Shown in pieces: positions 42,591-51,405 of a stretch of DNA of 64,000 bases. A program made the translations under genes and the position numbers. Each line of letters starts with the position of its first letter. Positions within the stretch are counted from its first letter, which is position 1. The notes beneath the pieces are model-generated. The model saw nothing but the letters and a program-made list of their open reading frames with translations. It had not been told where the DNA came from and did no database searches. Origin of the DNA: an uncultured Lachnospiraceae bacterium (GTDB taxonomy: Bacteria > Bacillota > Clostridia > Lachnospirales > Lachnospiraceae); contig CAJURU010000008.1 of the NCBI GenBank assembly GCA_910588845.1, forward strand, positions 67,408-131,407. The letters are read 5' to 3'.

Positions 42591-44216
42591 TTACATCATG
42601 CCCATTCCACCTGCGCCTCCTGCCGGCATAGGCGGTACGTCTTCTTTGATATTTGCAACTACGGATTCCGTTGTCAGCAAGGTAGATGCCACGGACGTTG
42701 CATTCTGTAATGCACTCCTGGTTACCTTCACTGGGTCAAGTATTCCGGCTGATACCATATTTACATACTCCTCTTTTGCCGCATCAAAACCAACGCCCGG
42801 TTCAGACTCTTTGACCTTGTTGATAATTACCGCGCCTTCAAGCCCTGCATTGGCAACAATATAATACAATGGAGCCTCAAGCGCTTTTAAGATTACCTTT
42901 GCGCCTGTCTTCTCGTCGCCCTCTAAGGTCTCTGCCAGCTCTGCCACCTGTTTTGCTGCATGGATATATGCAGAACCGCCGCCTGCAATGATTCCTTCCT
43001 CTACGGCTGCTCTTGTAGAGTTGAGCGCGTCTTCCATACGCAGCTTGCTCTCTTTCATCTCGGTCTCTGTCGCTGCGCCTACGCGGATAACTGCCACGCC
43101 GCCTGCCAATTTTGCAAGTCTTTCCTGAAGTTTCTCTTTATCGAACTCTGAGGTAGTCTCCTCAATCTGCGCACGAATCTGTGCCACTCTGGCTGCGATG
43201 GCATCTTTGTTGCCCTCGCCGTCAACAATAATCGTATTTTCTTTCTGAACCTTTACGGATTTTGCACGTCCAAGCTGTTCCATCGTAGCTTCTTTCAGCT
43301 CTAAGCCAACCTCCTCTGAGATTACCTGGCCGCCGGTGAGGATAGCGATATCCTCTAACATAGCCTTCCTTCTGTCGCCATAGCCCGGAGCTTTTACTGC
43401 AACTACATTGAAAGTGCCGCGGAGTTTATTTACAATCAATGTGGTAAGCGCTTCACCCTCGATATCCTCCGCAATAATCAAAAGCCTTGCCCCTGACTGC
43501 ACTACCTGCTCTAACAGCGGTAAAATCTCCTGGATATTGCTGATTTTCTTATCGGTAATCAGAATGTACGGATCGTCGAGCACTGCTTCCATCTTATCCA
43601 TATCGGTTGCCATATAAGCGGAAACGTATCCGCGGTCAAACTGCATACCTTCTACTAAATCCAGCTCTGTCTGCATGGTCTTGGATTCCTCAATGGTGAT
43701 AACGCCATCGTTGGAAACTTTCTCCATCGCATCTGAAACGAGATTTCCTACTGTCTCATCGCCGGCAGAAATTGCAGCCACCTTGGCAATCTGGTCCTTG
43801 CTGTTTACTTTCTGGCTCATCGCTGCGATTGCTTCCACTGCCTTGTCAGTAGCTTTCTTCATACCGCGGCGCAGTACGATCGGGTTTGCGCCTGCCTCTA
43901 AGTTCTTCATACCTTCTTTAATCATGGCCTGTGCCAAGACCGTTGCCGTGGTGGTTCCGTCTCCCGCCACATCATTGGTCTTCGTTGCCACTTCTTTGAC
44001 AAGCTGTGCGCCCATATTCTCAAAGGCATCCTCCAACTCAATTTCCTTAGCGATTGTCACGCCGTCATTGGTAATGAGGGGTGCGCCGAAAGATTTATCC
44101 AGTACGACATTCCTGCCTTTGGGCCCTAAAGTTACTCTTACGGTATTTGCCAATTTATCTACGCCAGACTCCAATGCTGTTCTGGCCTCTGTTCCATATT
44201 TTAATTCCTTTGCCAT
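42591..44216 (-). CDS. groEL: 60 kDa chaperonin GroEL
   Basis: A 541-residue chaperonin of usual length. It opens MAKELKYGTEARTALESGV. The ATP-binding segment GDGTTTATVLAQAM is near residue 85. The family signature AAVEEGIIAGGGSAY is near 403, and the C-terminus ends in the Gly/Met tail PPMPAGGAGGMGMM. It folds proteins in an ATP-driven cage with GroES. It is the second gene of the operon, 148 bases after groES. Expression is set by the CIRCE site upstream of groES. Confidence 0.99.
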   Translation of the reverse strand: MAKELKYGTEARTALESGVDKLANTVRVTLGPKGRNVVLDKSFGAPLITNDGVTIAKEIELEDAFENMGAQLVKEVATKTNDVAGDGTTTATVLAQAMIKEGMKNLEAGANPIVLRRGMKKATDKAVEAIAAMSQKVNSKDQIAKVAAISAGDETVGNLVSDAMEKVSNDGVITIEESKTMQTELDLVEGMQFDRGYVSAYMATDMDKMEAVLDDPYILITDKKISNIQEILPLLEQVVQSGARLLIIAEDIEGEALTTLIVNKLRGTFNVVAVKAPGYGDRRKAMLEDIAILTGGQVISEEVGLELKEATMEQLGRAKSVKVQKENTIIVDGEGNKDAIAARVAQIRAQIEETTSEFDKEKLQERLAKLAGGVAVIRVGAATETEMKESKLRMEDALNSTRAAVEEGIIAGGGSAYIHAAKQVAELAETLEGDEKTGAKVILKALEAPLYYIVANAGLEGAVIINKVKESEPGVGFDAAKEEYVNMVSAGILDPVKVTRSALQNATSVASTLLTTESVVANIKEDVPPMPAGGAGGMGMM

Positions 44217-44364
44217 GATGTTTCGTCTCCTTTTTAGATTGTTTATATGATAGAATTAAGGAAGTTCTGTTCGCTAACCTCAACCTTCGCCTTCGGCTTG
44301 ATTTCACTGATCTCACAGAACGACCTCGCAACACGCTCTGTCTACGCCTGCGGCTTGCCAGTCG

Positions 44365-44658
44365 CTAGTTGCTTTCGGTCACAATAGCAAGAATATCATT
44401 CTGCTTGACAATAATGTATTCTTCTCCGTCCAGCTTCACCTCGTTACCTGCATACTTAGAGTAGATCACTTTGTCTCCCTCTTTCACCTGCATAGTTACT
44501 TCTTTGCCGTCAACATTTCCGCCAGGTCCCACTGCCACTACCTCTGCCTCCTGCGGCTTCTCCTGTGCGCCGCCTGTCAGGATAATACCGGACTTCGTAG
44601 TCTCCTCTGCCTCACACTGCTTTAAAACAACTCTGTCTCCCAATGGTACTAATTTCAT
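44365..44658 (-). CDS. groES: 10 kDa co-chaperonin GroES
   Basis: A 97-residue lid protein for GroEL. The start MKLVPLGDRVVLKQ is canonical. The mobile loop is AEETTKSGIILTGGAQEKPQ, whose IIL tripeptide docks on GroEL. GDKVIYSKYAGNEV and the final EEYIIVKQNDILAIV complete the domain. GGAGG precedes the ATG by seven bases. It is the first gene of the operon behind a CIRCE-overlapped promoter. The 148-base gap to groEL holds a pair of 13-base near-repeats and no gene. Confidence 0.99.
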   Translation of the reverse strand: MKLVPLGDRVVLKQCEAEETTKSGIILTGGAQEKPQEAEVVAVGPGGNVDGKEVTMQVKEGDKVIYSKYAGNEVKLDGEEYIIVKQNDILAIVTESN

Positions 44659-44771
44659 TCCTATTCCTCCTTACCAGGTAATCTTTTCTGATTTTCTTTT
44701 CTATCCAGGGCCCGTATGCCAAGGCAATCCATGTACTGCGCACGCTCTGGCACACTGTCCTATCAATGTTA

Positions 44772-44798
44772 TTAGCACTCTGTATTATCGAGTGCTAA
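44772..44798 (-). promoter_or_regulatory. CIRCE operator (HrcA site) of groESL
   Basis: TTAGCACTC, nine bases, GAGTGCTAA: a perfect match to the CIRCE consensus, about 115 bases upstream of groES. HrcA binding here represses groESL until heat or misfolding stress titrates GroEL. A second half-site TTAGCACTC lies at 44817-44825, inside the promoter. Confidence 0.95.
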
Positions 44799-44813
44799 CA
44801 GCTTATGTACATA

Positions 44814-44842
44814 AATTTAGCACTCCTTATTTTCTTTGTCAA
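44814..44842 (-). promoter_or_regulatory. sigma-A promoter of groESL
   Basis: Perfect -35 TTGACA (44837-44842), 17 bases, TAAATT (44814-44819) on the minus strand. The CIRCE palindrome begins about 16 bases further downstream. Confidence 0.8.
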
Positions 44843-44887
44843 TAACAAATATCGTATTTTATAAAAAGTTTAGATTTATTCGCAATA

Positions 44888-45778
44888 TCAAAATAACTTT
44901 TTCCTGCGAAAGAACCAGAAACAAGCAGCCACCACCAAGACGCTCAAGACAGATACAAACAAGTAGCCATACTTCCATTGCAGCTCAGGCATCCCTTCAA
45001 AATTCATGCCGTACCATCCGGCAATCAACGAAAGCGGCATGAAAATTGTCGTCACTGTGGTAAACAATTTCATAATCCGGTTCTGCTCGTAAGACAACGC
45101 GGCGTCCAACGCCTCCCGGATATGCACAAGCTCTTCATATAAGAACTGTGTTTCCTCCGTCAGATGGCGCAATTTATTCTCATAGACACGAAAATAACAC
45201 GATGTCTCCTCATTCAACACCGCTCCCTGCGTTTCTTTCTTTTTCTCTTCAAGCCCATTGATACCCTCAACCATATTCAAAAACTGGGCATAATCGTTTT
45301 TCCATACCGTCAGCAATCGTTTACACTCAAAAATAGAGCGGTTGCGATTCCGGTTAATCCTGCCGCTTACAATCTCCTGCTCCATATCTATCAAATATTT
45401 TTCCATCTCCTCCACCGCCTGCTGTCCCTGCTTTAAAATAATTTCAAAGATGGATTCCAGTTTTTCCTCCGTCCCGCCTTCCCCGGCAGGCAACGGCTGT
45501 CTGTGCAGCATGTTCTTCTCATCCTTTAAGATTACCATCAAGAATTCCCGTCCGCTCAGTAAAAATGCCGCGCTCATAATCCGCCTCTTTACTTTGTCAT
45601 TTTCATGGAAGCAGAAAGCCCCGTATAAGCAGTCCTCAAGAAATTTCACTCCTACCCAATAAGCCGGTTCCAAACGGCGTACAGATTGCATGAGCAATTC
45701 CTCCGAATCGCTGCGTTCTTTCTGTTTTAATTCTTCCCACTCCATAATACGGACGGCAATTCCTCTATCTTTTGGCAT
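44888..45778 (-). CDS. CorA-like magnesium transporter
   Basis: A 296-residue protein. The long cytoplasmic N-terminal domain is helical and charged. Two membrane segments close the protein; the first ends with the signature YGMNFEGMPE, the GMN motif that forms the CorA ion selectivity filter. Preceding it is FTTVTTIFMPLSLIAGWYG, the classic pore helix. The C-terminal tail FFRRKKLF is basic. CorA proteins form pentamers that import Mg2+ or, in some branches, export other divalent cations; the direction cannot be told. AAGGAG precedes the ATG. Neighbouring spoIIP ends 18 bases upstream. Confidence 0.9.
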   Translation of the reverse strand: MPKDRGIAVRIMEWEELKQKERSDSEELLMQSVRRLEPAYWVGVKFLEDCLYGAFCFHENDKVKRRIMSAAFLLSGREFLMVILKDEKNMLHRQPLPAGEGGTEEKLESIFEIILKQGQQAVEEMEKYLIDMEQEIVSGRINRNRNRSIFECKRLLTVWKNDYAQFLNMVEGINGLEEKKKETQGAVLNEETSCYFRVYENKLRHLTEETQFLYEELVHIREALDAALSYEQNRIMKLFTTVTTIFMPLSLIAGWYGMNFEGMPELQWKYGYLFVSVLSVLVVAACFWFFRRKKLF

Positions 45779-45796
45779 CGTAAGCTCCTTCTTTCC

Positions 45797-47077
45797 TCAG
45801 GGCGCAAGCACTTTATGTATGATATCTGCCAAAGGTTCCATAGCATTCATCGCCTCCTCAAACGTATTGGTCTGAGCGCCTACCTCCACGAGAAGGCTCT
45901 TGGGACGGTAATGGAGGTTATAGCGGTAGCCTTTGAGATATGTAGCCCGCGCAAAACCAGGATAATACTCTTCCGCTGCCAGCTTGAGCTGGAAAGAGAA
46001 TGCCAGGTTATCCGCCAGGTTGGGATTTGCCAAATAAGCAATATTGCCGTTTTTCGTAGTCCGGCTCAATCCGTTAAAAAACATAATCTGCGCCGTCTGC
46101 TTCCCATTTACTTCCGATACAAGGCGCGTACCCTCCGCCACGCCGTCCCGGTGCAGGTCTATGACTACCTCAATACTGGGATTCTCCGCTAAAACCTGCT
46201 CCAATGCCGGCCCGGCATAGGAGTATGCATTATCGCGGTCTGCCACATCGTACTCTCCCGTATGGTGAAGCACATGGAAGCCATACTTCTCTGTCAGCAG
46301 CTGCGTCAGACGTTCCCCCACGGCAACTACACTGCTGCCCGGATCTCCCGGCTCGGAGTCCGCATACCCTTCTTGAGAATGCGTATGGTAAATCAAAATC
46401 TGTACATTCTCGCCGCCTCCTTGCAGCTTCATGTCCTTACCAAGCATTGCCTGTGCATTGAGCTCACTGCTGTCAATCGTCGTAGTGCGGTCCACCTGAT
46501 AAAAGTTCTGAAGTAAGTAATCAAAATCGTTCAATTTTTCTCTGGGAATTTCAACGGCTTTTCCTCCTTGGCCGGCGGCGTCCGCGGCTTCTGCTGCTGT
46601 CGTCTCATCCTTTTTATCCTGCTTTTCTTGTTTATCTGCCTTTTCTTTCTTATCGTCTTCTTTTTCCTGCTCTTTTTCTTTTTTGCTCTCCTCTTCCTTT
46701 TGCTCTTTTTCGTCTTCTTGTTCTCTATGGCTTTCCTGTTCATTTTCCGCCACCATGCCCGCATTCAAATCACTTTCAATCTGCGTATCGTATTCGGAAA
46801 TTGTTTCACTGAACGCATAAATAGGGTAAAAACCCTCAATCTTTTGCATAAGAAAGCTTTCTAATGTAAGCGGGGCTTCCTTCTGCTCACAGAGCATTGC
46901 CATCATACAATTTTTCCACGCAGATACCGCAATTTCCTCCCTGGCATAACCCACAAGCTGCCCAAGCGCAGGCGCGTCTCCCAGGAACGCCATGTTCTGA
47001 TAGCAGACAAATACAAACAGCACGCCAAGAACAGCGATCAGCAACTGTCCATATTTTCCCTTCCTCTTTCTTTTCAT
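45797..47077 (-). CDS. spoIIP: stage II sporulation protein P
   Basis: A 426-residue protein. It has an N-terminal basic tail and one membrane segment (about residues 10-30). A very charged Lys/Glu-rich linker of about 60 residues then leads to the SpoIIP amidase/endopeptidase domain. Catalytic-type motifs include YHTHSQEGY, IDLHRDG and the final LLVEVGAQTNT (Glu). With SpoIID and SpoIIM it degrades septal peptidoglycan to drive engulfment. The gpr-spoIIP order seen here is standard in Firmicutes. The low-complexity linker is longer than in Bacillus subtilis, as far as I recall. Confidence 0.95.
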   Translation of the reverse strand: MKRKRKGKYGQLLIAVLGVLFVFVCYQNMAFLGDAPALGQLVGYAREEIAVSAWKNCMMAMLCEQKEAPLTLESFLMQKIEGFYPIYAFSETISEYDTQIESDLNAGMVAENEQESHREQEDEKEQKEEESKKEKEQEKEDDKKEKADKQEKQDKKDETTAAEAADAAGQGGKAVEIPREKLNDFDYLLQNFYQVDRTTTIDSSELNAQAMLGKDMKLQGGGENVQILIYHTHSQEGYADSEPGDPGSSVVAVGERLTQLLTEKYGFHVLHHTGEYDVADRDNAYSYAGPALEQVLAENPSIEVVIDLHRDGVAEGTRLVSEVNGKQTAQIMFFNGLSRTTKNGNIAYLANPNLADNLAFSFQLKLAAEEYYPGFARATYLKGYRYNLHYRPKSLLVEVGAQTNTFEEAMNAMEPLADIIHKVLAP

Positions 47078-47220
47078 TATCTAAGCTTTCCCCATTTCAG
47101 TTATCCTATTTCGGGCGGGCTGCTCTCATCCTGTGAAAATATTTCCGCAAATCCATACAACAGCCGCACCCATTTTCTTAAAACCTTGTAACACTTAAAT
47201 ATATGCCTGTACAAAATATT

Positions 47221-48171
47221 TTATGCAAAGGCAATATTTAATCCCTCTGATAAGGTAAAGCTCAGGCGTTTGATGGACTCGTCTATATCCTTGGGAGTGA
47301 CAAACATTGTGTTCAACTGCGGGGAAAGGAGTTCCCGGATGAGCTCATATTTCTCCATATCATTCAAGGCATTCAAGCCCGTACTCAAGGTGCGGAAATG
47401 ACTGTGCTCTTCCATGGCCTGAATCAACATCTGCATCGTGTCGCTGACAATCGTCGCCGCGTCCACCACCGTGGGTACGCCTATGGCAATTACCGGAATT
47501 CCCACAGTTTCCTCCGACAGTCCGTGACGGTGATTGCCTACACCGGAGCCAGGGTTAATGCCCGTATCTGTAATCTGAATCGTCCTGCCAAGCCGCCGTG
47601 TGCTGCGCGCCGCCAATGCGTCAATCGCAATCATTACATCAGGCTTCGTCTCCTCAACCGCTCCTCTGACAATCTCCTGGCTCTCCATACCGGTCTGCGC
47701 CATCACGCCAGGCACAATCCCGCTGACGGCATTGACTTCCTCCTCGCCAAATGCATATTTCCCGAATTCTTTCAGCACATGGCGGGTGATCATGATATTG
47801 TCTACCACTCTTGGCCCCAGCGCATCGGGCGTCACTTCACGGTTCCCAAGCCCCGCCACCAACACGGAGAGCGGATCTTTTTTCTTAGGCAGCAAGCGTT
47901 TTATAAGCCGCGCAAGCTCAAGGGAAATTTCCCTGTGGTAGTCTTCGTCCTGACAGTCCATATTGGCAGCTTCCAGGGTAATATACGTTCCCTTGGGCCT
48001 TCCCATCGCCTTGGCGCCATTTTCTGTCTCAATCACCATCGTGGTAATCTTAATCTCATTTTTCTTGCGGTGTTCCTCCTCCACCCGCACCCCTTTAATC
48101 TCTACATTATCTTCCTCAAATTTTTCTCTGGTTTCCAATGCCAGGTCGGTACGCACCTGAAACTGACTCAT
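47221..48171 (-). CDS. gpr: germination protease Gpr
   Basis: The ATG at 48171 has GGAGG eight bases before it and gives MSQFQVRTDLALE, with the conserved VRTDLA(L/V)E start. The open frame up to 48204 is not used. 316 residues. Conserved blocks are GLGNREVTPDALGP, PGVMAQTGMES, IDALAARSTRRLGRTIQ and GINPGSGVGNHR, where Asp/Arg/His residues cluster in the atypical aspartic active site. Gpr degrades small acid-soluble spore proteins at germination and is made in the forespore under SigG. It sits divergent to rpsT, a common arrangement. Confidence 0.97.
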   Translation of the reverse strand: MSQFQVRTDLALETREKFEEDNVEIKGVRVEEEHRKKNEIKITTMVIETENGAKAMGRPKGTYITLEAANMDCQDEDYHREISLELARLIKRLLPKKKDPLSVLVAGLGNREVTPDALGPRVVDNIMITRHVLKEFGKYAFGEEEVNAVSGIVPGVMAQTGMESQEIVRGAVEETKPDVMIAIDALAARSTRRLGRTIQITDTGINPGSGVGNHRHGLSEETVGIPVIAIGVPTVVDAATIVSDTMQMLIQAMEEHSHFRTLSTGLNALNDMEKYELIRELLSPQLNTMFVTPKDIDESIKRLSFTLSEGLNIAFA

Positions 48172-48239
48172 TCTCTGTCCCTCCAACAAGTGTCTATTTT
48201 GCATAATAACATTTTTTGCAAAAAAAAGCAGAATATGTA

Positions 48240-48268
48240 TTGACAGATAGAATTTTTGGGACTAAACT
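48240..48268 (+). promoter_or_regulatory. sigma-A promoter of rpsT
   Basis: TTGACA (48240-48245), 17 bases, TAAACT (48263-48268) on the plus strand, about 120 bases ahead of the rpsT start. It leaves a long leader with no obvious known element. Confidence 0.65.
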
Positions 48269-48389
48269 ATATGAGTATGTTTACATTAGAACGTCCGTGT
48301 CCGGCTTTAATGAAACAACAGTAGAACACAAGGCAGTCCTTTTGCGGGATTGCGGTGAGTCATATTTTTGCGAATGGGAGGTGTACGGA

Positions 48390-48653
48390 TTGGCTAACAT
48401 CAAATCAGCAAAGAAGAGAATCTTAGTAACTGAGAAAAGAACAGCCCGCAACAAATCAATCAGATCTGCTGTGAAGACTTCAATTAAGAAAGTAGATGCT
48501 GCGATTGCTGCAAATGATAAAGAAGCTGCTCAGGCTGCATTGAAAGCTGCAACTTCTAAGATCAGCAAAGCTGCGACCAAAGGTGTGTATCACAAGAACA
48601 CCGCCGGAAGAAAGATTTCCCGTCTGACAAAAGCTGTCAACAGTATCGCTTAA
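48390..48653 (+). CDS. rpsT: 30S ribosomal protein S20
   Basis: The frame is open from 48216, but S20 itself begins (M)ANIKSAKKRILVTEKRTARN, so translation must start at the TTG at 48390, which follows GGGAGGTG. The 87-residue, very basic, helical protein ends GRKISRLTKAVNSIA, as in other Firmicutes. S20 binds 16S rRNA early in assembly of the small subunit body. A TTG start fits with self-limited expression, known for S20 in enterobacteria. It has its own promoter at 48240 and ends at a strong terminator. Confidence 0.97.
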   Translation: MANIKSAKKRILVTEKRTARNKSIRSAVKTSIKKVDAAIAANDKEAAQAALKAATSKISKAATKGVYHKNTAGRKISRLTKAVNSIA

Positions 48654-48670
48654 TTAATTTTATATATTAC

Positions 48671-48710
48671 AAAAAAGGAAGCCAATACCGTCATGTTGGC
48701 TTCCTTTTTT
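48671..48710. terminator. bidirectional terminator between rpsT and the C_GCAxxG_C_C gene
   Basis: A perfect 15-bp stem (AAAAAAGGAAGCCAA/TTGGCTTCCTTTTTT) with a ten-base loop. Flanking A- and T-runs make it work on both strands for these convergent genes. Confidence 0.9.
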
Positions 48711-48721
48711 GACACCTGACC

Positions 48722-49192
48722 TTACGGCAAAGGGTGTTCCGCAATATACTGCTCCATAATTGCCGCTGCCATCCGCACCAACTTGGGACAAGGACGTTTC
48801 TTATAATACCCTTCCGTGCGTTTCTCTGGTATCGGCTCCTGCCGTTTCTCGGTCAGTCCTAACAAGTCCCGGCAGACAATCGAACCATTCTCCTCCTCAT
48901 AGGCTTTGGCAAGCTCCTGCACCCGCTGATAATGCTCTGTCTTTTCCTGCTGCGCCCCAGGGGTATCATAGCCGTAGAGAAGCCCCGCCGCCATAAACAT
49001 CCCGCTGACAGCGCCGCAAACCTCGCGCAAACGTCCCATACCGCCGCCAAAAGAAGAACTTAGACGCGCCGCCGACTTTTCATCCATACCGTATAAATCC
49101 CGGAAAGCGAGAAACACCGCTTGTGAACAGTTATAGCCCTTGCGGAAATTCTCTTCCGCAAGCGCCCCATATTTGCTATTTTCTATGTCCAT
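48722..49192 (-). CDS. C_GCAxxG_C_C family redox-type protein
   Basis: The ATG at 49192 has AGGAGG eight bases upstream; the frame is open further to 49231. The 156-residue protein carries the family pattern in order: GYNCSQAVF, REVCGAVSGMFMAAG (GCAxxG variant), SIVCRDLLG and KRPCPKLV. This four-cysteine family (PF09719, redox-active protein) is common in anaerobes. Its partner and reaction are unknown. It lies downstream of nadC after 61 bases on the same strand, so it may be co-transcribed with the NAD synthesis genes. Confidence 0.92.
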   Translation of the reverse strand: MDIENSKYGALAEENFRKGYNCSQAVFLAFRDLYGMDEKSAARLSSSFGGGMGRLREVCGAVSGMFMAAGLLYGYDTPGAQQEKTEHYQRVQELAKAYEEENGSIVCRDLLGLTEKRQEPIPEKRTEGYYKKRPCPKLVRMAAAIMEQYIAEHPLP

Positions 49193-49253
49193 ATGTATTT
49201 CCTCCTTAAAGGTATCGGCACGCGGCGCCATGCGCCACCTGCCAAGTCGTCAC

Positions 49254-50111
49254 TCAGTTCAAAGCATGTAAATTCTTCAGGGAAATATCCATAATCGGCG
49301 CAGAGTGTGTCAGCGCGCCGCTGGAAATATAATCAACGCCCAGAGAAATATAACGCTCAATATTCTCCTTCGTCACGTTTCCGGAACATTCAATCTCCGC
49401 CCTTCCTGCTATCGCTGTAATTGCTTTTTGCATCTCTTCCACGCTCATGTTATCCAGCATGATAATGTCTGCGCCCGCCTCCGCTGCTTCCTGCACCATC
49501 TCCACGGTCTCGCACTCAATCTCAATCTTACGCACAAATGGGGCGTACTCTTTCGCCATCTCTACGGCCTCTTTCACGCCTCCGGCTGCCCCGATATGAT
49601 TATCCTTGAGCAGCACGCCGTCGGAAAGATTGTAACGATGGTTGTAACCGCCGCCCGTTTTCACGGCATATTTCTCAAAAATACGATTGTTGGGCGTAGT
49701 CTTCCTGGTGTCCAAAAGCTTGGTCTTACTGCCCTCTAAGAGTTTGGCTATAGAATTCGTATAAGTAGCAATCCCGCTCATACGCTGCAAATAATTGAGC
49801 GCGGTACGCTCGCCGGAAAGAATCGCGCGGATATCGCCAGTGATTGTGCCGATAATTTCACCGCTTTTCACCGTTTGCCCATCCTCATAGGAAAACTTCA
49901 CCTCAATGTCCTCATCTAAGAGCTCAAACACTCTGCGAAACACAAAAAGCCCGGCAAGTACGCCGTCCTGTTTGCAAATAAGCTGCGCTTCCCCTTTCTG
50001 TGCCTTACGCATCACTGCGTTGGTGCTCACGTCCTCGCTGGAAATGTCTTCCCTGAGCGCACCCAGAATCAATTCATCCACATTTAACGTCATGGTTATG
50101 TTGTTGTTCAT
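49254..50111 (-). CDS. nadC: nicotinate-nucleotide diphosphorylase (quinolinate phosphoribosyltransferase)
   Basis: A 285-residue type II phosphoribosyltransferase. Active-site blocks are SGERTALNYLQRMSGIAT, LDTRKTTPNNR, GGGYNHRYNLSDGVLLKDNH and IMLDNMS. It converts quinolinate and PRPP into nicotinate mononucleotide, carbon dioxide and pyrophosphate in de novo NAD synthesis. Its start overlaps the end of nadB by 38 bases, showing tight coupling. AAGGATG before the ATG is a modest ribosome-binding site. Confidence 0.97.
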   Translation of the reverse strand: MNNNITMTLNVDELILGALREDISSEDVSTNAVMRKAQKGEAQLICKQDGVLAGLFVFRRVFELLDEDIEVKFSYEDGQTVKSGEIIGTITGDIRAILSGERTALNYLQRMSGIATYTNSIAKLLEGSKTKLLDTRKTTPNNRIFEKYAVKTGGGYNHRYNLSDGVLLKDNHIGAAGGVKEAVEMAKEYAPFVRKIEIECETVEMVQEAAEAGADIIMLDNMSVEEMQKAITAIAGRAEIECSGNVTKENIERYISLGVDYISSGALTHSAPIMDISLKNLHALN

Positions 50112-51393
50112 ACGCTTTCTTCATCCTTTCTATTTCTTGCAGCACTAACTTCCTATTTTCCTGCTGCATTTTCTTCCTGTCCGTATACTTTTCCGGCTCA
50201 AATGCTACCTCGGCTTCCACTTGATGCTTTTTGTTGCCTGCCGCAATATCCAACGCAGCCCGCCTTGCAAATACCAGGCTCTCCAACAGCGAATTGCTGG
50301 CTAAACGGTTGGCCCCATGCACACCGTTGCAGCTCGTCTCACCCACTGCATAAAGACGCTCCATGGAAGTCCTGCTTTCCAAATCGACACGGATTCCTCC
50401 CATGAAATAATGCTGCCCCGGCACCACCGGAATGCATTCTTTTGTCACATCATAGCCCTCTTCCAGACAACGCTTATAAATATTAGGAAAATGCCCTAGA
50501 ATATCTTCCTTGGCAATGTTCTCCATCGACAGCCACACATACGGTTTTCCATCCTTCTTCATCTGCTCTTCAATCGCGTGGGTCACCACATCCCGCGGTA
50601 AAAGTTCATCCACAAAACGTTCCATCCTGGCATTGTAAAGTACCGCCCCTTCTCCGCGCACTGATTCCGAAATCAAAAAGCTCCTGCCCGGTTTCTTAGA
50701 ATACAAAGTCGTTGGATGAATCTGCACAAAATTCACATCCCGCAAGGCTATGTTATGGCGCAGCGCAATGGCAATCCCATCTCCCGTCAAATGAGAAAAA
50801 TTCGTGGAATGCCGGTAAAGGCCGCCAATGCCGCCGCAGGCAAATATCGTGTCCTTTGCCCGCAAAGCGCACACATTTCCCTGGCTGTCCACGACTACAA
50901 CGCCGCAGCAAACATTCTCTTTGCACAAAATATCTATCATCTCCGTGTGCTCATAAATCGCGATATTACTGCGCTGCCTTGCCTGCTTCAACAATTTACT
51001 GGTAATCTCCTTGCCCGTGATGTCCTCGTGAAACAAAATCCTCGGACGCGAATGTCCGCCTTCCCTGGTAAAAGCCAGCTTTCCGTTCTGACGCTCAAAC
51101 TCAACGCCATAATTGATTAATAACTCAATAATCTGCTGAGAGCTGCGTATCATCATTTCCACTGATTGCGGGCTGTTCCTGTAATGTCCCGCTTTCATGG
51201 TGTCCTCATAGTAAGGTCCATAATCCTCCTCAGACCGCAGCATGCAAATTCCTCCCTGTGCCAGAAAAGAATCACTGTTCTTCGCCTCGTCCTTAGTAAT
51301 CACGGTCACTTTAGTACTTTCCGGAAGCTGCAATGCGCTAAACAGCCCGGCGGCTCCGCTACCTACAATTACAACATCTGTCTCTCTGTCCAT
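50074..51393 (-). CDS. nadB: L-aspartate oxidase
   Basis: A 439-residue flavoprotein that oxidises L-aspartate to iminosuccinate for quinolinate formation. The FAD-binding motif VVIVGSGAAGLFSAL opens the chain (residues 7-21). SFLAQGGI, EGGHSRPRILFHED, GGIGGLY, FVQIHPTTLY and GVHGANRLASNSLLE are the family's substrate and flavin contacts. It lacks about 90 residues of the C-terminal helical domain seen in Escherichia coli NadB, which is common in Clostridia. The quinolinate synthase gene nadA is not in this window. Confidence 0.95.
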   Translation of the reverse strand: MDRETDVVIVGSGAAGLFSALQLPESTKVTVITKDEAKNSDSFLAQGGICMLRSEEDYGPYYEDTMKAGHYRNSPQSVEMMIRSSQQIIELLINYGVEFERQNGKLAFTREGGHSRPRILFHEDITGKEITSKLLKQARQRSNIAIYEHTEMIDILCKENVCCGVVVVDSQGNVCALRAKDTIFACGGIGGLYRHSTNFSHLTGDGIAIALRHNIALRDVNFVQIHPTTLYSKKPGRSFLISESVRGEGAVLYNARMERFVDELLPRDVVTHAIEEQMKKDGKPYVWLSMENIAKEDILGHFPNIYKRCLEEGYDVTKECIPVVPGQHYFMGGIRVDLESRTSMERLYAVGETSCNGVHGANRLASNSLLESLVFARRAALDIAAGNKKHQVEAEVAFEPEKYTDRKKMQQENRKLVLQEIERMKKAYEQQHNHDVKCG

Positions 51394-51405
51394 GATGCCT
51401 CCTAA

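Noticed and set aside
43675..44250. Plus-strand open frame of 191 codons antisense to groEL
   Set aside because: Mirror of a highly conserved gene with biased codons; no supporting signal.
48216..48389. N-terminal extension of rpsT by 58 codons
   Set aside because: It crosses the rpsT promoter and S20 homology begins exactly at the TTG at 48390, which has a proper ribosome-binding site.
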